A stretch of 64,000 nucleotides of DNA from Dromaius novaehollandiae (GCF_036370855.1 NC_088101.1:6331501-6395500), one strand, 5' to 3'. Shown: positions 37,021-47,720, counted from the stretch's first letter. The notes: generated by a model not told the origin, from the letters alone. Program-made: numbers and translations.

Positions 37021-38585
37021 GGAAGGAAGGAAGGAAGGAAGGAAGGGCGGGCGGGCGGAAGGAAGGAAGGAAGGGCGGAAGGAAGGAAGGGCGGGCGGAA
37101 GGAAGGAAGGAAGGAAGGGCGGGCGGAAGGAAGGAAGGAAGGAAGGGCGGGCGGGCGGAAGGAAGGAAGGAAGGGCGGGCGGGCGGAAGGAAGGAAGGAA
37201 GGGCGGGCGGGCGGAAGGAAGGAAGGAAGGGCGGGCGGGCGGAAGGAAGGAAGGGCGGGCGGAAGGAAGGAAGGAAGGGCGGGCGGGCGGAAGGAAGGAA
37301 GGGCGGGCGGGCGGAAGGAAGGAAGGGCGGGCGGAAGGAAGGAAGGGCGGGCGGAAGGAAGGAAGGGCGGGCGGAAGGAAGGAAGGAAGGGCGGGCGGGC
37401 GGAAGGGCGGGCGGAAGGAAGGAAGGAAGGAAGGGCGGGCGGAAGGAAGGAAGGAAGGAAGGAAGGAAGGAAGGAAGGAAGGGCGGGCGGAAGGAAGGAA
37501 GGAAGGAAGGAAGGAAGGAAGGAAGGAAGGAAGGAAGGAAGGGCGGGCGGAAGGAAGGAAGGAAGGAAGGAAGGAAGGAAGGAAGGAAGGGCGGAAGGAA
37601 GGGCGGAAGGAAGGGCGGAAGGAAGGAAGGGCGGGCGGAAGGAAGGAAGGAAGGAAGGAAGGGCGGAAGGAAGGAAGGAAGGAAGGAAGGAAGGAAGGAA
37701 GGAAGGAAGGAAGGAAGGGCGGAAGGAAGGAAGGAAGGAAGGAAGGGCGGAAGGAAGGAAGGAAGGAAGGAAGGGCGGAAGGAAGGAAGGAAGGAAGGGC
37801 GGGCGCGCGGGCGGAAGGGCGGGCGCGCGGGCGGAAGGGCGGGCGCGCGGGCGGAAGGAAGGAAGGGCGGGCGGGCGGGCGGAAGGAAGGAAGGGCGGGC
37901 GGGCGGGCGGAAGGAAGGAAGGGCGGGCGGGCGGGCGGAAGGAAGGAAGGAAGGGCGGGCGGGCGGAAGGAAGGAAGGAAGGGCGGGCGGGCGGAAGGAA
38001 GGAAGGAAGGAAGGGCGGGCGGGCGGAAGGAAGGAAGGGCGGGCGGGCGGGCGGAAGGAAGGGCGGGCGGGCGGAAGGAAGGAAGGAAGGAAGGAAGGAA
38101 GGAAGGAAGGAAGGAAGGAAGGAAGGGCGGGCGGAAGGAAGGAAGGAAGGGCGGGCGGAAGGAAGGAAGGAAGGAAGGAAGGAAGGAAGGAAGGAAGGAA
38201 GGGCGGAAGGAAGGAAGGAAGGAAGGAAGGAAGGAAGGGCGGGCGGAAGGAAGGAAGGAAGGAAGGAAGGGCGGGCGGAAGGAAGGAAGGAAGGAAGGAA
38301 GGGCGGGCGGAAGGAAGGAAGGAAGGAAGGAAGGAAGGGCGGAAGGAAGGAAGGAAGGAAGGAAGGAAGGGCGGGCGGAAGGAAGGAAGGAAGGGCGGGC
38401 GGAAGGAAGGAAGGAAGGGCGGGCGGAAGGAAGGAAGGAAGGGCGGAAGGAAGGAAGGAAGGGCGGAAGGAAGGAAGGAAGGGCGGAAGGAAGGAAGGAA
38501 GGAAGGAAGGAAGGGCGGAAGGAAGGAAGGAAGGAAGGGCGGGCGGGCGGAAGGGCGGGCGGGCGGAAGGGCGGGCGGGCGGAAG

Positions 38586-39520
38586 GGCCACGGCCAGGGC
38601 AGGCGGGCAGAAGGAAGGAAGGAAGGGCGGGCCATGGCCTGGGCGGGCGGGCAGAAGGAAGGAAGGGCGGGCGGGCAGAAGGAAGGAAGGGCGGGCGGGC
38701 AGAAGGAAGGAAGGGCGGGCGGGCAGAAGGAAGGAAGGGCGGGCGGGCAGAAGGAAGGAAGGGCGGGCGGGCAGAAGGAAGGAAGGGCGGGCGGGCAGAA
38801 GGAAGGAAGGGCGGGCCACGGCCAGGGCGGGCGGGCAGAAGGAAGGAAGGAAGCAAGGGCCACGGCCAGGGCGGGCGGGCAGAAGGAAGGAAGGAAGGGC
38901 GGGCCACGGCCTGGGCGGGCGGGCAGAAGGAAGGAAGGGCGGGCCACGGCCTGGGCGGGCGGGCAGAAGGAAGGAAGGGCGGGCCACGGCCTGGGCGGGC
39001 GGGCAGAAGGAAGGAAGGGCGGGCGGGCGGGCAGGCCACGGCCAGGGCGGGAGGGCAGAAGGAAGGGCGGGCGGGCGGAAGGGCGGGCGGAAGGGCGGGC
39101 GGAAGGGCGGGCGGAAGGGCGGGCGGAAGGGCCACGGCCAGGGCAGGCGGGCAGAAGGAAGGAAGGAAGGGCGGGCCATGGCCTGGGCGGGCGGGCAGAA
39201 GGAAGGAAGGGCGGGCGGGCAGAAGGAAGGAAGGGCGGGCGGGCAGAAGGAAGGAAGGGCGGGCGGGCAGAAGGAAGGAAGGGCGGGCGGGCAGAAGGAA
39301 GGAAGGGCGGGCGGGCAGAAGGAAGGAAGGGCGGGCGGGCAGAAGGAAGGAAGGGCGGGCCACGGCCAGGGCCGGCGGGCAGAAGGAAGGAAGGAAGCAA
39401 GGGCCACGGCCTGGGCGGGCGGGCAGAAGGAAGGAAGGGCGGGCCACGGCCTGGGCGGGCGGGCAGAAGGAAGGAAGGGCGGGCGGGCGGGCAGGCCACG
39501 GCCAGGGCGGGAGGGCAGAA
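38586..39520. repeat. 544-bp tandem duplication with CACGGCCA motifs
   Basis: Landmarks repeat at exactly 544 bp: GCCATGGCCT at 38,631 and 39,175, and AAGCAA at 38,851 and 39,395. Both copies contain a run of 24-bp units carrying GGGC AGAA in place of GGGC GGAA. The spacing is a multiple of four. Confidence 0.85.
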
Positions 39521-39780
39521 GGAAGGGCGGGCGGGCGGGCGGACAGGGCGGAAGGAAGGAAGGGCGGAAGGAAGGGCGGGCGGGCGGAAGGAAGGAAGGA
39601 AGGAAAGGCGGGCGGAAGGAAGGAAGGAAGGAAAGGCGGGCGGAAGGAAGGAAGGAAAGGCGGGCGGAAGGAAGGAAGGAAAGGCGGGCGGAAGGAAGGA
39701 AGGAAGGAAAGGCGGGCGGAAGGAAGGAAGGAAGGAAAGGCGGGCGGAAGGAAGGAAGGAAGGAAAGGCAGAAGGAAGGG

Positions 39781-40270
39781 CGGGCCACGGCCAGGGTGGG
39801 CGGGCGGAAGGAAGGAAAGGCGGGCGGGCGGGCGGAAGGAAGGAAGGAAGGAAGGGCCACAGCCAGGGTGGGCGGGCGGAAGGAAGGGCGGGCGGGCCAC
39901 GGCCAGGGCGGGCCGAAGGAGGGAAGGAAGGAAGGGCCACGGCCAGGGCGGGCAGGCCACGGCCAGGGCGGGCGGGCGGAAGGAAGGAAGGGCGGGCCAC
40001 GGCCAGGGCGGGCGGGCAGAAGGAAGGAAGGAAGGGCGGGCCACGGCCAGGGCTGGCGGGCGGAAGGAAGGAAGGAAGGAAGGAAGGAAGGGCGGGCCAC
40101 GGCCAGGGTGGGCGGGCGGAAGGAAGGAAAGGCGGGCGGGCGGAAGGAAGGAAGGAAGGAAGGGCCACAGCCAGGGTGGGCGGGCGGAAGGAAGGGCGGG
40201 CGGGCCACGGCCAGGGCGGGCCGAAGGAGGGAAGGAAGGAAGGGCCACAGCCAGGGCGGGCAGGCCACGG
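39781..40270. repeat. 308-bp tandem duplication
   Basis: The landmark CCGAAGGAGGG begins at 39,913 and again at 40,221, a spacing of 308 bp, with matching order of CACGGCCA and CACAGCCA motifs on either side. Confidence 0.75.
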
Positions 40271-40305
40271 CCAGGGCGGGCGGGCGGGCGGAAGGAAGGA
40301 AGGAA

Positions 40306-41049
40306 GGGCGGGCCACGGCCAGGGCGGGCGGGCCGAAGGAAGGAAGGAAGGGCGGGCCACGGCCAGGGCGGGCGGGCCGAAGGAAGGAAGGAAGGGCGGG
40401 CCACGGCCAGGGCGGGCGGGCCGAAGGAAGGAAGGAAGGGCGGGCCACGGCCAGGGCGGGCGGGCCGAAGGAAGGAAGGAAGGGCGGGCCACGGCCAGGG
40501 CGGGCGGGCCGAAGGAAGGAAGGAAGGGCGGGCCACGGCCAGGGCGGGCGGGCCGAAGGAAGGAAGGAAGGGCGGGCCACGGCCAGGGCGGGCGGGCCGA
40601 AGGAAGGAAGGAAGGGCGGGCCACGGCCAGGGCGGGCGGGCCGAAGGAAGGAAGGAAGGGCGGGCCACGGCCAGGGCGGGCGGGCCGAAGGAAGGAAGGA
40701 AGGGCGGGCCACGGCCAGGGCGGGCGGGCCGAAGGAAGGAAGGAAGGGCGGGCCACGGCCAGGGCGGGCGGGCCGAAGGAAGGAAGGAAGGGCGGGCCAC
40801 GGCCAGGGCGGGCGGGCCGAAGGAAGGAAGGAAGGGCGGGCCACGGCCAGGGCGGGCGGGCCGAAGGAAGGAAGGAAGGGCGGGCCACGGCCAGGGCGGG
40901 CGGGCCGAAGGAAGGAAGGAAGGGCGGGCCACGGCCAGGGCGGGCGGGCCGAAGGAAGGAAGGAAGGGCGGGCCACGGCCAGGGCGGGCGGGCCGAAGGA
41001 AGGAAGGAAGGGCGGGCCACGGCCAGGGCGGGCGGGCCGAAGGAAGGAA
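40306..41049. repeat. 44-bp satellite block, 17 copies
   Basis: The motif CCACGG recurs every 44 bp from 40,313 to 41,017, 17 occurrences with no variation seen. The unit is eleven tetramers: GGGC GGGC CACG GCCA, then three GGGC, CGAA and three GGAA. Near-perfect identity suggests very recent amplification. Confidence 0.95.
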
Positions 41050-41968
41050 GGAAGGGCGGGCGGAAGGGCGGGCCACGGCCAGGGCGGGCGGAAGGGCGGG
41101 CCACGGCCAGGGCGGGCGGAAGGGCGGGCCACGGCCAGGGCGGGCGGAAGGGCGGGCCACGGCCAGGGCGGGCGGAAGGGCGGGCCACGGCCAGGGCGGG
41201 CGGAAGGGCGGGCCACGGCCAGGGCGGGCGGAAGGGCGGGCCACGGCCAGGGCGGGCGGAAGGGCGGGCCACGGCCAGGGCGGGCGGAAGGGCGGGCCAC
41301 GGCCAGGGCGGGCGGAAGGGCGGGCCACGGCCAGGGCGGGCGGAAGGGCGGGCCACGGCCAGGGCGGGCGGAAGGGCGGGCCACGGCCAGGGCGGGCGGA
41401 AGGGCGGGCCACGGCCAGGGCGGGCGGAAGGGCGGGCCACGGCCAGGGCGGGCGGAAGGGCGGGCCACGGCCAGGGCGGGCGGAAGGGCGGGCCACGGCC
41501 AGGGCGGGCGGAAGGGCGGGCCACGGCCAGGGCGGGCGGAAGGGCGGGCCACGGCCAGGGCGGGCGGAAGGGCGGGCCACGGCCAGGGCGGGCGGAAGGG
41601 CGGGCCACGGCCAGGGCGGGCGGAAGGGCGGGCCACGGCCAGGGCGGGCGGAAGGGCGGGCCACGGCCAGGGCGGGCGGAAGGGCGGGCCACGGCCAGGG
41701 CGGGCGGAAGGGCGGGCCACGGCCAGGGCGGGCGGAAGGGCGGGCCACGGCCAGGGCGGGCGGAAGGGCGGGCCACGGCCAGGGCGGGCGGAAGGGCGGG
41801 CCACGGCCAGGGCGGGCGGAAGGGCGGGCCACGGCCAGGGCGGGCGGAAGGGCGGGCCACGGCCAGGGCGGGCGGAAGGGCGGGCCACGGCCAGGGCGGG
41901 CGGAAGGGCGGGCCACGGCCAGGGCGGGCGGAAGGGCGGGCCACGGCCAGGGCGGGCGGAAGGGCGGG
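41050..41968. repeat. 28-bp satellite block, 32 copies
   Basis: The motif CCACGG recurs every 28 bp from 41,073 to 41,941, 32 occurrences with no variation seen. The unit is seven tetramers, the 44-bp unit shortened by four. Since 28 is not a multiple of three, the notional peptide repeats every 84 bp. Confidence 0.95.
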
Positions 41969-42427
41969 CGGGCAGAAGGGCCACCACCAGGGCGGGCGGA
42001 AGGGCGGGCGGGCTGAAGCGCCACCACCAGGGCGGGCGGAAGGGCCACCACCAGGGCGGGCGGAAGGGCCACCACCAGGGCGGGCGGAAGGGCGGGCGGG
42101 CTGAAGCGCCACCACCAGGGCGGGCGGAAGGGCGGGCGGGCAGAAGGGCGGGCGGGCAGAAGGGCCACCACCAGGGCGGGCGGAAGGGCGGGCGGGCAGA
42201 AGGGCGGGCAGAAGGGCCACGACCACGGTGGGCGGGCAGAAGGGCCACAACCAGGGCGGGCAGAAGGGCGGGCAGGCAAAAGGGCAGGCGGGCAGAAGGG
42301 CCACGGCCAGGGCGGGCAGGCAGGCAGGCGGGCAGAAGGGCCACGGCCAGGGCGGGCGGGCAGAAGGAAGGGCCACAGCCAGGGCAGGCAGGCGGAATGA
42401 AGGAAGGGCCACAGCCAGGGCCGGAAG
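41969..42427. repeat. Degenerate right edge of the array
   Basis: Units become irregular: CACCACCA replaces CACGGCCA, CACAGCCA appears, and T-containing units accumulate. The last recognisable motif is at about 42,410-42,424, after which the sequence is unique. Decay at an array edge is expected when homogenisation acts mainly on the interior. Confidence 0.88.
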
Positions 42428-45400
42428 TTACACAATCCAGGCAGGGTCACAGCAAAGAACCTGTCATGACACACACAGAATTTTATGTGATTTACTACAC
42501 TCAATTTGTGCTGCAGGAGTATTCACCTCTCACACATGCCTCCTCCAACACTGACAGCACATGCTGACATACTGCCTTCAATATAAGGCACAGAGACTGC
42601 AGCTGTGCTAGCAACTAGAGCAGGAAGTACTGTCCAGCCAGCATTTTATCTTCCTCCAGTTTTTTCCCTTTTGTCTCTAGTACCTACTGTCCTGGTATAA
42701 TTGTCATCACCCTCCCCCCCACTCCACTGCAGCTTGTTGGAAGTTATGCTGATACATAGAAGAGGTATACATTTCACAGCCTCATAAAACTATTTCACAA
42801 GCATGACACAAGCCCTTATCAAACCAAGGCTGCCCCCGGGTTAGCAGTCACCATTCCTTTTAATGGCACTGTAATGCAGCTTGTCTTGTTCTCCTTAGTG
42901 TTTCATGTTTCTTCACTTGCTGGGAAGAAGGTTTCTTTAACCAGCTTGCCTTGATGCTATTTATCCAGAGAACTGATGCCCTGCTGCTGCCACCAACACA
43001 GCCTTGCTTCAGCCCTTGGGAAGTCGAGGCACACCACATTCTGACAGGAAGGTGACACAAGCTGACAGCCTGAGGACAAGACACAGGGAACAGCAGGTTC
43101 TGCAACAACTGCACTCTCATTTAGCCAGTACAGTGCCTGCAGAGATGCTCCCCTTGTCAAGGGCCCCATCTCCTTGTCAAGGACTGCTCCTTGTCAAGGG
43201 CCCCGTCTCCTTGTCAAGGACTGCTCCCTGTCCCCCCAGCTAGGCACAGACTTGCCAGGCTGATGCTCTGGCAGCTGTCAGAGCCCTTAGCAGGCTAACC
43301 AGCCCTCTCTGCTGCTCCTGCTAGTGGGAAGCCTGCAGAAGAAACACCCTCTCTTGGTGAGGTGATCCTCACCCATGTTGTGACTTGGGGCCTTAGGCCC
43401 ATGGAGCCAGCTCTGACTCCAGGCACTCTCTCTCCCCACTTCTCCTTGAAAAAGCATCAGGCAATACACTCATTCCCTCCCCCTCTCCCCCCACCTTTTC
43501 TTATACCTGGGCACTTCCAGTTGAGTGCTTGGCCTCAAGCCAGGGCAAGTCTCTCACCAATTCAACAAGGCCCAAACAGCACCCCTGATTTTCAGCTAAG
43601 TTTTTGAGTATGGAATAGCAATAACCCAATCCCACCAAGAGTGCCTCTACTACAGAGTTACTATGACACACAGGACAGCATTCAGATCTAGGACACCCCC
43701 ACTGACACCACTTTCCCTTCTCACCATAGTCTAATTCCAACAGATGCTTCTTCCCCTGGACAACAGCATGAAGTCACCACGGCTTCAAGTTGTTTTTAAA
43801 GCAGTTACACACCTAAAGGTACTACAGAAAGAGACAGGATAATCCTCGACAGAAAAAGACAAGCTAACAGTCCTTTCCCAAGCCAGGGCCCTCTAGGAAG
43901 GGAGCATTTCAACACCAGAAAGAGGACCAGAATGGGAGCAGTCAGTCTGCCTCATCTTAGGAAGCCAGGGAGCAGTAAAAGCAAGAACTCAATTCTGTCC
44001 TCCAGAGCAAGGCCAGAGCTGGAGACAAGACAGAGTAGCTGGGCGCATTAGGTCTCATGCTTATGTTAGGTCTGTCCCTACGCCAAGCAGGACTCGTGGA
44101 TGGTTAACTTCACTAGGCCTGTACATAACACAAGCCCTGCTCTGAGCTGCAGCCCTTAGCTTCCCTGCTACAGCAACCCCAGTGCTCCCTTGCATGTCCA
44201 CCCAGGTAACTGGTTTCTGTCCCCCTCCCCACCCCCTTTGTGGCTGCATAACTCCATACATCCACATGTCACATTAAATGGAAGGGGAGGACAGAGGCCA
44301 GGATTCCCTCATCAGCAAGGACACAGCCTGCACACATCCACCCACCAGCTCACAGCTCCAGTGCTGCCCTGCTGCAAAATTAAAGCAGGCCTCCCTTTGT
44401 GAGGGCAGGAGAGAGACAGGAAACCATGTCTTCCACACCAGTAACCCTCAAGCACACTTCCCTCTAACCAAACCCCAGACTGCCAAGCCTCTGCAACCTG
44501 CAACAGCTTGGTTTCACTTATTTCAGCTTAACTACAGGATACACTGAACTATTTAGCAGCTTAACACCCTTGTCACATTTAACTTGCATTCACACCCAGA
44601 GATTAGCCTGAGAGTGCAGCCACTTTATAGGTCAAACCCTCCCACAGTGGAGTCTAGCTTTTTCTTAAAAAGAAAACCTTCACCCCCCTGAGACACTTTC
44701 AAAGCCATTTATGGTTTTTTATATTGGTCTCTTCAGGGCAAGCATCTGAAGAGAAGTAGCATCTGAAGACCCTGTCACACAACACTAAGACCTCCCAGTC
44801 ACTGCTAGAACTCCTCCCCAGCACACCTCACTGTATCCCCCAGCTCTTGCAGGTGCACCTCACTGGGACATGCCAGGTGAGGGTAACCACCTCACACACC
44901 CCCCAGACCCCCTCACAGCTGGGACACTGAGTGGGTGGCATGCCCACTGCTAGTTACTGCTTGTAAAGCATTTCCATGTGACTACACTAATCCCAACACA
45001 AGCTTTGAGCTCACCACAAGAAAACCCTCTGTGTCATCAGACAGAATCCACAAGGAAATCCTGACTATCAACTAGTCAAGCATCTTCTAGTTCAGCAAGA
45101 CAGGAACTCACAATGAGGCAGGAGTTGAACAGTGCTGACCACTCCAAAAGGCAAGCCTGCCAAGAGCCATGCTTTGCACTTTCAGCTACTTCCAGAGAAA
45201 CAAGACTGTGCACACTGGGCAGCACAGGGTGTCCTATCATTTTACCCTTGATGTGGTAGCTGGCCCCCTTCTGTGTCCTGGGGGCATAAGCCATGTCTTT
45301 AGCTAGGGCAGCAGCAGCTCAGGCTTTTGAAGCCCAGAGACTGCAGCAGAGCTGTCCCACAGCTGCTTCTCTCTTCTCAGCTGCAGCACTCCACATGCCT

Positions 45401-46419
45401 TTGGAGAGCTCCAGAGAGAAACAAGAGCATCCAAAGGGAGCTGGAAAAAGAAGAGACACATTTCTCCTCAAAACATAGTACTGCCAAGCATCTGCCAAAC
45501 ATGGCTGTGAAGCTACTGACCAAACTTGGGAGTTCTTTAAACACTGTGTTTTGTCTCTCATTCTTCTCTACTAGGCTCACTAATAACAACACTGCTTAAT
45601 TTAAGCTTGAAGCATGAAGATTTCTTAAGAAAACCTGCCTTAAGTACTGGGACATTTGGAGAAAGCTATCTCACCTCCATCTCAGAAGGCACAGGCATAG
45701 TCAAGGAATGACTCTGACCCAATTCTGTCATAGGAACTGGGTTTTGTGGTCAGAAAACAATGCTTTTGAAGAACTCCCTTCTGACCTGATGATTTAAGCA
45801 TCTGTCACAACCTTCTTGCCCCCAGTCTCCCCCATATACTAGCCTTTCCTGCAAGATAAGGAGATGCAATAAACAAACTGCATGAAAGATGAATTCAAGC
45901 CCTTCAAGCTGCAAAGATTCTACATCTGACCAGCTGTTTTGGCTTAGCACTCTTTGCTTTCCAAGAAGTGAGACTAGGAGTTTTCAAGCTTTTCCTGGTG
46001 GGACACTCTTCCCATTTAAAGAGAGCAGCCTGAGAATGAGGCTACCAGAACTCAAAGGGCACAGCTTTTCAACAAGGACTCCTCAGGAGATCAGGAATAT
46101 TGGCCCCTCAGATAACAAAACAACTCCTAACAAGGAGCACTCAACCCTAGTTACATACTTACCTCCCAGGGAACAGGAAACACAGCAGGACTCCAGGAAC
46201 AAACACAAGCTTACAAGCCTGGGTGATCCAAACACACACAGACAGCCTTTGCACACCTACAGCCCTACAATGCCAGGGCACCACAGCAACTTTAAGAGTC
46301 ACCTCACACAGAGCTCCACACAGCATAAAACAGAGACAAACAACTAAACACACCATGCACAAGCACCACCCTAGAGACCCAGCCCCCAAAACACACTCAC
46401 CCTGCAAAACAAAAACACA

Positions 46420-46421
<2 letters not shown>
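42428..46421. other. Unique CpG-poor flank, no gene seen
   Basis: About 4 kb of unique sequence with few CpG dinucleotides, in sharp contrast to the array. Open frames are all short (under about 155 codons), overlap on both strands and resemble no family I know. I saw no splice-linked exon series, RNA gene or transposon apart from the small tandem repeat listed separately. Confidence 0.6.
43152..43225. repeat. 37-bp tandem repeat, two copies
   Basis: Two copies begin at 43,152 and 43,189 and differ at one base (CCCCATCT versus CCCCGTCT). Each contains two CCTTGTCAAGG elements, which are short inverted repeats. Confidence 0.85.

Positions 46422-46502
<81 letters not shown>
46422..46502. repeat. 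(CA)n dinucleotide microsatellite
   Basis: About 40 uninterrupted CA units, preceded by A-rich CAAAAACAC sequence. On the minus strand it produces a spurious Val-Cys repeat in an open frame. Confidence 0.97.
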
Positions 46503-46505
<3 letters not shown>

Positions 46506-47288
46506 CACTCACTCTCCCAGGGCACCCAACAGGAACAAGGGGCCCCTCACCAAGCTTAAATGCAGCCCTCTGGCCAATGGGTAGAGGACAGGTGGGTGGA
46601 AGCCCCAGCTGATTCTGGTCAGGGAAGCCACAGCTGAGCCTGGTCAGGGCAATTAAGGCCTCCTGCTGCACCAAGGGCCCTAGTGCCATAGCAAGAAAGC
46701 TCTTCCATGTGAAAAGTGACAGTCCCTTGGAACACCTCACATGGAAGCAAAGCTTAACCAGGACAATTTTGTTAGGTGGGTATATCATACCCACATATAT
46801 ACATGTCACCTGCCCCCAAAGGCCTTTGATACGATGGTAGTGAAAGCCTTCTTTGAATACCTGCTAGCGTTTGATGTCGAGAACCTTCCCAACACTTCCA
46901 AGAAGCTGTACCTGCCTAGATGTGCAGCGCGAGCATACAGGAATCCTTCTCCTGCAGGTGTCATGTATCTTGCTATCTGTGGCTCAAGCATTCCCAGCAC
47001 CAGAGGTGGTGCCTCTGCATTTCACATCCCTCACAGGTTTTTCTTTCCTGAGAGTTTGTCCAGGCTTTTTTGGAGCCCATGTGAACTGTTCACATCCAGC
47101 CAGAAATTCCAGCGCCTATTTATGCATTATGTGAAGAAACACCTCTTGCATGCTTTGGGCCTGGCCCTCGCTAGCACTGCTTAGGGGCTTTTTTTAGTCC
47201 CTACAACGCAAGAAGCAGAAAACAAACATTCCCCAGTCATTTTCCTCTCTTGCAGAATCTTTTGGTGTTTCCTCAGCAAACTACCTAA
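46503..47288. other. Unassigned flank with one 147-codon open frame
   Basis: An ATG-initiated frame runs from 46,741 to 47,184 on the plus strand with a mixed, non-repetitive composition (it includes FDTMVVKAFFEYLLAF). I recognise no domain, and no splice partners are evident. It could be a remnant of a mobile element or chance, so it is not called as a gene. Confidence 0.4.
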
Positions 47289-47720
47289 AACTCCAGCACC
47301 AGCTGGAGCTGGGTGCTGCTGAAGAGGGACCCTGAACAAAGAAATCCCTGGGCAATTGTAACTCTTCAGTCTAAGTTCTCCACCCCTTGTGTGGTAGTTG
47401 GGACCACCAGCAATACTCAGGTGTGGGGTCTTCCTGTTCCTCCTTGGGTCCCATTGGTGTCCCTAGGCAGGCTGTCTCTTCCCTTCTCTTTGCTGCTGTG
47501 ACTTGTGCTGAGGGATGTGCCTTTGTTCCTTGTTGGGTCCTGCCCTTGTCTCCCAAGGTCCCGAGGAGGAAGAGGTGGTAATTCCAGACCACAGGAACTA
47601 CCCCTGCCCCAGCAGGGACAGGAGGCTTTGTTTCTCAAGGTCCTGATGGCCAGCACAGGCCTTATTTCAAAGTCCTGACATCCTCCCTTTCAGAGTGTGA
47701 GGCATGGGAATGCATGTCAG
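47289..47720 (-). mobile_element. LTR fragment, minus orientation (copy A)
   Basis: This stretch is clearly homologous to 51,400-51,810. Both share GAGCTGGGTGC near the left end, then CCCTGGGCAATTGTA, GTGGTAGTTGGGACCAC, GAGGGATGTGCCTTTGTTCC, TGATGGCCAGCACAGGCC and CATCCTCCCTT in the same order. Because the second copy lies immediately downstream of a minus-strand provirus, the family is interpreted as an LTR. Copy A lacks neighbouring internal retroviral sequence and both ends fade, so it is probably a truncated solo LTR. Confidence 0.7.

Larger units (their letters stand above)
1..42427. repeat. Giant GGAA/GGGC tetranucleotide satellite array
   Basis: The whole stretch is a tandem array of 4-bp units. 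Two units, GGAA and GGGC, make up nearly everything; rarer units (GGAC, GGCA, AGAA, GAAA, GTAA, GGGT) are single-base variants of them. The array runs off the left edge, so its true length exceeds 42.4 kb. Every unit starts at the same position modulo 4 from base 1 to about 33,285; after that there are two +1 shifts (about 33,285-33,296 and 39,545). The plus strand is nearly T-free, so no stop codon can arise and long open frames are automatic. In any plus frame the translation is Gly-Arg-(Lys/Ala)-(Glu/Gly), set by the unit and not by selection. I recognise no named satellite that matches. No gene, RNA or transposon is visible inside it. Confidence 0.97.

Noticed and set aside
40306..41968. 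Regular spaced repeats resembling a CRISPR array
   Set aside because: There are no unique spacers; whole units are identical head to tail, so this is a satellite.
1..42427. Telomeric or C9ORF72-type repeat
   Set aside because: Neither TTAGGG nor GGGGCC units are present; the units are GGAA and GGGC.
1..42427. Pure assembly artefact
   Set aside because: Not excluded, but the variant-specific blocks, matched landmarks 3,568 bp apart and gradual edge decay are more like real array evolution. Spanning reads would decide.
1879..42567. A 13,562-codon open frame, with two more long frames starting at 33,230 and 38,634 and a shorter one at 734
   Set aside because: They exist only because the strand lacks T. 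Their starts sit at the few positions where a T creates ATG or GTG, and the long ones end soon after the array loses its repeat structure. The peptide is fixed by the tetramer composition.
46159..46809. A 216-codon minus-strand frame containing a long Val-Cys repeat
   Set aside because: The repeat is the translated CA microsatellite and the rest resembles nothing known.
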